Below are positions 60,891 through 64,000 of a stretch of DNA of 64,000 nucleotides, in pieces. The notes under the pieces are model-generated. The model was not told the DNA's origin. It saw only the letters and a program-made list of their open reading frames with translations, and did not search any database. The DNA is taken from NCBI GenBank assembly GCA_964618895.1, contig CAZUDO010000010.1:102127-166126 (forward strand). Reading direction: 5' to 3'. The stretch's first letter is position 1. Every line of letters begins with the position of its first letter. A program made the position numbers and the translations under genes. The DNA comes from CAZUDO01 sp964618895 (lineage in GTDB: Bacteria > Desulfobacterota > Binatia > DP-6).

Positions 60891-61768
60891 ACCCGCGCGC
60901 GTGGTGGGCGGCGGCGGTGCGCTGGTACGCGGGGCACACGCCGCGTGACCGGCGCATCGTCCTGGGCGTCGCCATCGCGGCGGGGCTGTCGCTGCTGTTC
61001 GTCGGGGTCGTGCAGCCGGTGCGTGGCTACCGCGCCGCACTGGCCGAGGAGATCGCGGAGGGCCAGGAGGAGCTCGAGCGCTCGGCGCGCTTCCTGGCGG
61101 CGGCGGATGGCCTGCGCGCCGAACGCGATCAGCTGACCAAACGGCTCGAGCAGGCCAAGACGCGGCTGCTCCCGGGAGACAGCGGGACGCTCGGCGCGGC
61201 CGCGCTGCAGGAGCGGACGAATGCGCTGGCGGCCGAGAAGGGCATCACCGTGCAGAGCACGCAGGTGATGAAGGAGGAGCCGAGCGAGCCGTTCCACAAG
61301 GTGTCGGTTCGTCTGACGCTTTCCGGCGAGCTGAGGCCGTTCGCCGACTTCGTGGCCGGCCTCGAGCACGGGCCGCAGGCGCTCACCATCCCCTTCGTCG
61401 AGGTGAGCCGTCGCGGCGCCGTGGCGGGGCAGAAGGGGCCGCGGACGCTGTCGGCCACGGTCGAGGTCGGCGGGTATCTCCTGGCCAGCGCCAAGGCGTC
61501 CAAAGAGGGCGAGACGCCCGAAGCCGAGAGCGAAGGGACCCCGCCGCTGGCGGAAGGCGACGGGCCGACCGGTGCGACCGGGGAGGCCGCGCCGGCAGCG
61601 GACGCGAAGGTGCCGACGGACGCGAAGGTGCCGACGGACCTGTTGGCGCCGGTCCCGGCGCCGGACGGCGGGCCGGTGGCTTCGGCGCCCGGCGCGCCGC
61701 TAGCGGTGCCTCCGCCGGCGCTGTCCGGGGCCGGACCGGCGCCGTCATCGACCGCGGAGGTCGACTGA
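60887..61768 (+). CDS. gspM: GspM/PilO-like inner-membrane assembly protein
   Basis: A 293-residue bitopic protein: a short cytoplasmic tail, one membrane helix (about residues 25-45), a coiled coil and a ferredoxin-like periplasmic domain (VSVRLTLSGELRPFADFVAGLE) as in GspM/PilO. The C-terminal 100 residues are Pro/Ala/Glu-rich and contain a tandem duplication (DAKVPT twice, 61601-61636). It follows gspL with a GTGA overlap. Family assignment rests on layout and position more than on strong motifs. Confidence 0.78.
   Translation: MNPRAWWAAAVRWYAGHTPRDRRIVLGVAIAAGLSLLFVGVVQPVRGYRAALAEEIAEGQEELERSARFLAAADGLRAERDQLTKRLEQAKTRLLPGDSGTLGAAALQERTNALAAEKGITVQSTQVMKEEPSEPFHKVSVRLTLSGELRPFADFVAGLEHGPQALTIPFVEVSRRGAVAGQKGPRTLSATVEVGGYLLASAKASKEGETPEAESEGTPPLAEGDGPTGATGEAAPAADAKVPTDAKVPTDLLAPVPAPDGGPVASAPGAPLAVPPPALSGAGPAPSSTAEVD
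61601..61636 (+). repeat. 18-bp perfect tandem repeat within gspM
   Basis: Two identical 18-bp units (61601-61618 and 61619-61636), each encoding DAKVPT, lie in the disordered tail of GspM. The length keeps the reading frame, consistent with replication slippage. Confidence 0.9.
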
Positions 61769-62607
61769 TGGGCCGCTGGGCAATCATCAACGGCCTGTTG
61801 GCGATCATGGTCGCGCTGCTCGGCCTCGAGATCGTACGTACCTGGGGACGCGCCTTGCCGGCCGTAGACGTGGCGGCGCCTCGTCCGCCAGGGGGCGAGC
61901 AACCGCGAGAGAAGGGCAGCAAGCGCGGGGGGGACAAGGGCGCCGCAGGGCGCACGCAGCAGACGGCACCAATGTTGGTGGCGGGGACCGCCGACAAGGA
62001 TCTCTTCGACCCGACCCGGCGCCCGCCCGCCGAGGACGCGGCGCCAGCCGCCCCGCCGCCGGTGACCGGCCCGCCCACCAACCTGACCGTCGCCGGGGTA
62101 CGTATCTCGGGTCGCAACCGGGAGGCGTTCGTCACCGATTCCAGCCAGGGCAACCGCCAGCAACGGCTGCACATCGGCGACCAGGTAGCCGCCGTCGTGG
62201 CCGGCCAGGCGGGGACGGTGAGCTACACCATCAAGGCAATCGAGCCCACGGGGTTGACGCTGGCCGCCCCCTCGGGCGACACGATCACGATGGCGCTCGA
62301 GCTCGACCGGTCGAAGGTGCCCGGGGCCCCCAGGACCCCGATGCCGCCCCGTCCCGGACAGCCCGCGCCTGGGCCCCCATCGTCGCCGGCGGCGGGGGGC
62401 ATGCTCGGTGCCACCGCCTCGCCCGCGGCCGGGGTGGTGCCCCGGCCCGCGGTAGGGGCCGTGCCGCCACCTGGACGCCAGCCGGTAGCGCCGCCCGTGG
62501 TTCCCGGGCAACCGACCTCGCAGATACCCTCCGAGGTGCGGCAGCGGCTCGAGCAGATCAACCAGCCGCCCGGCACGGGCGGCCGGCCCGGACGGAAGCA
62601 TCAGTGA
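61768..62607 (+). CDS. GspC/PilP-like inner-membrane protein
   Basis: A 279-residue bitopic protein: an N-terminal membrane helix (about residues 4-21), a linker, a small beta domain (about 107-190: LTVAGVRISGRNREAFVTD, RLHIGDQVA, YTIKAIEPTGLTLAAPSGD) resembling the HR domain of GspC or PilP, and a Pro/Gly/Ala-rich C-terminal tail with PSEVRQRLEQIN at the end. LFDPTRR before the domain also fits. GspC/PilP connects the platform to the first secretin domain. No PDZ domain is present. It overlaps gspM (TGATG) and directly precedes gspD. Confidence 0.75.
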   Translation: MGRWAIINGLLAIMVALLGLEIVRTWGRALPAVDVAAPRPPGGEQPREKGSKRGGDKGAAGRTQQTAPMLVAGTADKDLFDPTRRPPAEDAAPAAPPPVTGPPTNLTVAGVRISGRNREAFVTDSSQGNRQQRLHIGDQVAAVVAGQAGTVSYTIKAIEPTGLTLAAPSGDTITMALELDRSKVPGAPRTPMPPRPGQPAPGPPSSPAAGGMLGATASPAAGVVPRPAVGAVPPPGRQPVAPPVVPGQPTSQIPSEVRQRLEQINQPPGTGGRPGRKHQ

Positions 62608-62663
62608 CACAGGACGGGGCGCGACGGACGGGCGGCGCCGTCGCATCGCAGGAGGAGGCTCGC

Positions 62664-62723
62664 GTGAAGGGGCGATGGTGGCTTGCGGTCGTCGTGAAGG
62701 GACGCTGGTGGCTTGCGGTCGTG
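62664..62723 (+). repeat. 30-bp tandem duplication at the gspD start
   Basis: Bases 62664-62693 and 62694-62723 match at 27 of 30 positions and both encode VKGRWWLAVV, each beginning with GTG. The duplication doubles the basic/hydrophobic head of the secretin signal peptide and creates two in-frame starts 30 bp apart. Confidence 0.92.
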
Positions 62724-64000
62724 ATGGCGGGAGTGCTCGTGATGGGTGGGCACGGGTTCGCGCAGGACAAGGCGCCCGCGCCCCCGGCCCCCGCCGGAGA
62801 CGCGGGTGCCGCCCCGCCGGCACCCGAGGCCGCAGCCCCCGACGAAGAAGACGAGGCCATGGTCCTCAACTTCGAGCGGGTGGATATCCGCGAGCTGATC
62901 CACAGCCTGGCCAGCGAACTCGGCGTCAGCTACACGATCGACCCCCGCATCGAGGGCCAGGTCACGCTGCGCACCACGGGCAAGATCGCGCGCGAAGACC
63001 TCTGGCCGCTCCTCAACCAGATACTGCGCAATAACGGCATCGCCGCCGTCAAGGTCGGCGACGTGTACCAGGTCCTGCCGGTGGCCGAGGCGAAGACGCG
63101 TGCCATCATCCCGCGCGAGGAGAGCCAGCTGCGCTCGGCCAAGACGCAGGACAATTTCGTCATCGAGATCTTCCCGGTGCAACACGTGTCGGCGGACGAG
63201 ATGGTCAACGTCCTGCAGCCGTTCGTCACGCCGGGCGGGGACGTGCTGTCGTATCCACGGTCGAATCTGGTGGTGGTGACCGATCTGCAGTCGAACGTCG
63301 ACCGCCTGCGCGACTTGGTGAACACCTTCGACACCAACGTCTTCCGCGATCTGCACACGCGGGTCTTCAAGATGGAGCACGGGGATCCGGAAGAGCTCGC
63401 CAACGAGCTGCTCGGCATCCTGGCGCCGTACGGGGTCACGCCAACCGGCGAGGGCGAGGGGGGGCTCTATGTCATCCCGCTCCCGAGGCTCAACTCGCTG
63501 GTGGTGATCGCGTACGACAAGTCGATCTTTCTCGAGGTGGAGCGCTGGTTGAAGCTGCTCGACATCCCGCCCGACGAGGGCGCCGGACGACAGACGTTCG
63601 TGTACCCGGTGGAGAACGCCAAGGCCGTCGACCTGGCCGACGTGCTGAACGAGCTGTTCGGCGGTGGGACGGGGGGCGGGGCCGGGGGCTTTGGGCGCGC
63701 CCCCGGGGCGGCGCCGGCCGGCGTGGGGTTGTTCGGCGCCGGCGGCGTGTCCGGGGGCGGGGCCGCGGGCCGGACCGGCGGTGGCCGCCGCGGTGGAATC
63801 GGCGGCGCCGGTGGCGCGGGAGGCGGGGGCGGCCTGGGGCAGCAGGCGGGTGGGCTCGGCCAGCAGGCGGGCGGCCAGCAGGCCGGTGGCCTGGGTGGTC
63901 AAGCGGGCGGCGGCGCCGGCGGCGGCCGGAGGCTCGGCGGTCGCGGCGGCGGCGGCGCCGGGGGACGGGGTGGCGGCGCGGTCGGCGCGCCGGGCGGCGG
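62664..64000 (+). CDS. gspD: type II secretion secretin GspD, N-terminal part (runs off the window)
   Basis: 445 codons are visible. A signal peptide preceded by a duplicated VKGRWWLAVV ends near FAQD. N0 (about residues 66-135, LNFERVDIRELIHSLASELG), N1 (VIEIFPVQHVSADEMVNVL, about 155-220) and N2 (TRVFKMEHGDPEELANELLG, about 233-305) follow. N3 begins (FVYPVENAKAVDLADVLNELFG) and is interrupted from residue 333 by a Gly/Ala/Gln-rich stretch that continues to the window end. GTG 62664 has a strong GGAGGAGG (62651-62658). GTG 62604, overlapping the previous stop, and GTG 62694 are alternatives. The barrel domain lies beyond the window. Confidence 0.93.
   Translation, partial: MKGRWWLAVVVKGRWWLAVVMAGVLVMGGHGFAQDKAPAPPAPAGDAGAAPPAPEAAAPDEEDEAMVLNFERVDIRELIHSLASELGVSYTIDPRIEGQVTLRTTGKIAREDLWPLLNQILRNNGIAAVKVGDVYQVLPVAEAKTRAIIPREESQLRSAKTQDNFVIEIFPVQHVSADEMVNVLQPFVTPGGDVLSYPRSNLVVVTDLQSNVDRLRDLVNTFDTNVFRDLHTRVFKMEHGDPEELANELLGILAPYGVTPTGEGEGGLYVIPLPRLNSLVVIAYDKSIFLEVERWLKLLDIPPDEGAGRQTFVYPVENAKAVDLADVLNELFGGGTGGGAGGFGRAPGAAPAGVGLFGAGGVSGGGAAGRTGGGRRGGIGGAGGAGGGGGLGQQAGGLGQQAGGQQAGGLGGQAGGGAGGGRRLGGRGGGGAGGRGGGAVGAPGG
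63662..64000 (+). repeat. low-complexity Gly-rich coding repeat in gspD
   Basis: From about 63662 to the window end the gspD frame encodes almost only Gly, Ala, Gln and Arg, with imperfect repeats of GLGQQAGG (63834-63900). The frame stays open throughout. It interrupts the N3 domain of the secretin. Confidence 0.85.

Overview
This 64-kb window is high-GC bacterial DNA in which almost every base is coding and nearly every gene is on the + strand. It reads as a diderm (Gram-negative) chromosome: it carries LPS-export genes (lptF, lptG, lptD), a type II secretion-type cluster with a secretin, and zinc-binding (C+) forms of L33, L36, S14 and S4. Core-gene order, a trpEGDCFBA-accD-folC block and a GspL built like a PilM-PilN fusion suggest a deltaproteobacterium-like or related uncultivated lineage. 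That placement is inference; rpoB or ribosomal-protein phylogeny would settle it.

Layout. (1) 1-3386: the tail of argC, then lptG and lptF on the - strand, and rlmB diverging from lptF with only 16 bp between start codons. (2) 3411-35102: a 31.7-kb information-processing supercluster on one strand. A TTGACA-17-TAGAAA promoter precedes tRNA-Thr(UGU), -Tyr, -Gly, -Thr(GGU), rpmG, tRNA-Trp, secE and nusG. These are followed by rplKAJL, rpoBC, rpsLG-fusA-tuf, the S10 and spc operons, adk-map-infA-rpmJ and the alpha operon to rplQ. (3) 35160-50220: argS, a SPOR-domain membrane protein, trpEGDCFBA, accD, folC, lptD and a sugar-nucleotidyltransferase, mostly joined by 1-4 bp start/stop overlaps, so probably one long transcript. 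(4) 50245-51722: a dTDP-glucose 4,6-dehydratase-like gene and a small cupin, closed by a 15-bp-stem hairpin. (5) 51756-64000: a type II secretion cluster in the order gspE, AlkP-superfamily hydrolase, gspF, G, H, I, J, K, L, M, a C/P-like gene and gspD. gspD runs off the window end inside a glycine-rich stretch.

How the genes work together: region 2 builds the ribosome, RNA polymerase, translation factors and the Sec channel. Region 3 couples Arg-tRNA charging, cell-envelope maintenance, tryptophan synthesis, malonyl-CoA and folate supply, and LPS insertion into the outer membrane. Region 5 encodes the ATPase, inner-membrane platform, pseudopilus and outer-membrane secretin for export of folded periplasmic proteins; no prepilin peptidase is in the window.

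No insertion sequence, prophage, CRISPR array, toxin-antitoxin or recognisable defence system was seen, and no stretch over 300 bases lacks a gene. I found no convincing wholly new system. The most checkable oddities are an infA that seems to start at ATA, an AlkP hydrolase inside the gsp cluster with a possible CTG start, a 30-bp tandem duplication at the gspD signal peptide, a long Gly-rich insertion in GspD, an extra N-terminal beta domain in LptD, and several promoters placed so close to start codons that mRNAs would be leaderless.
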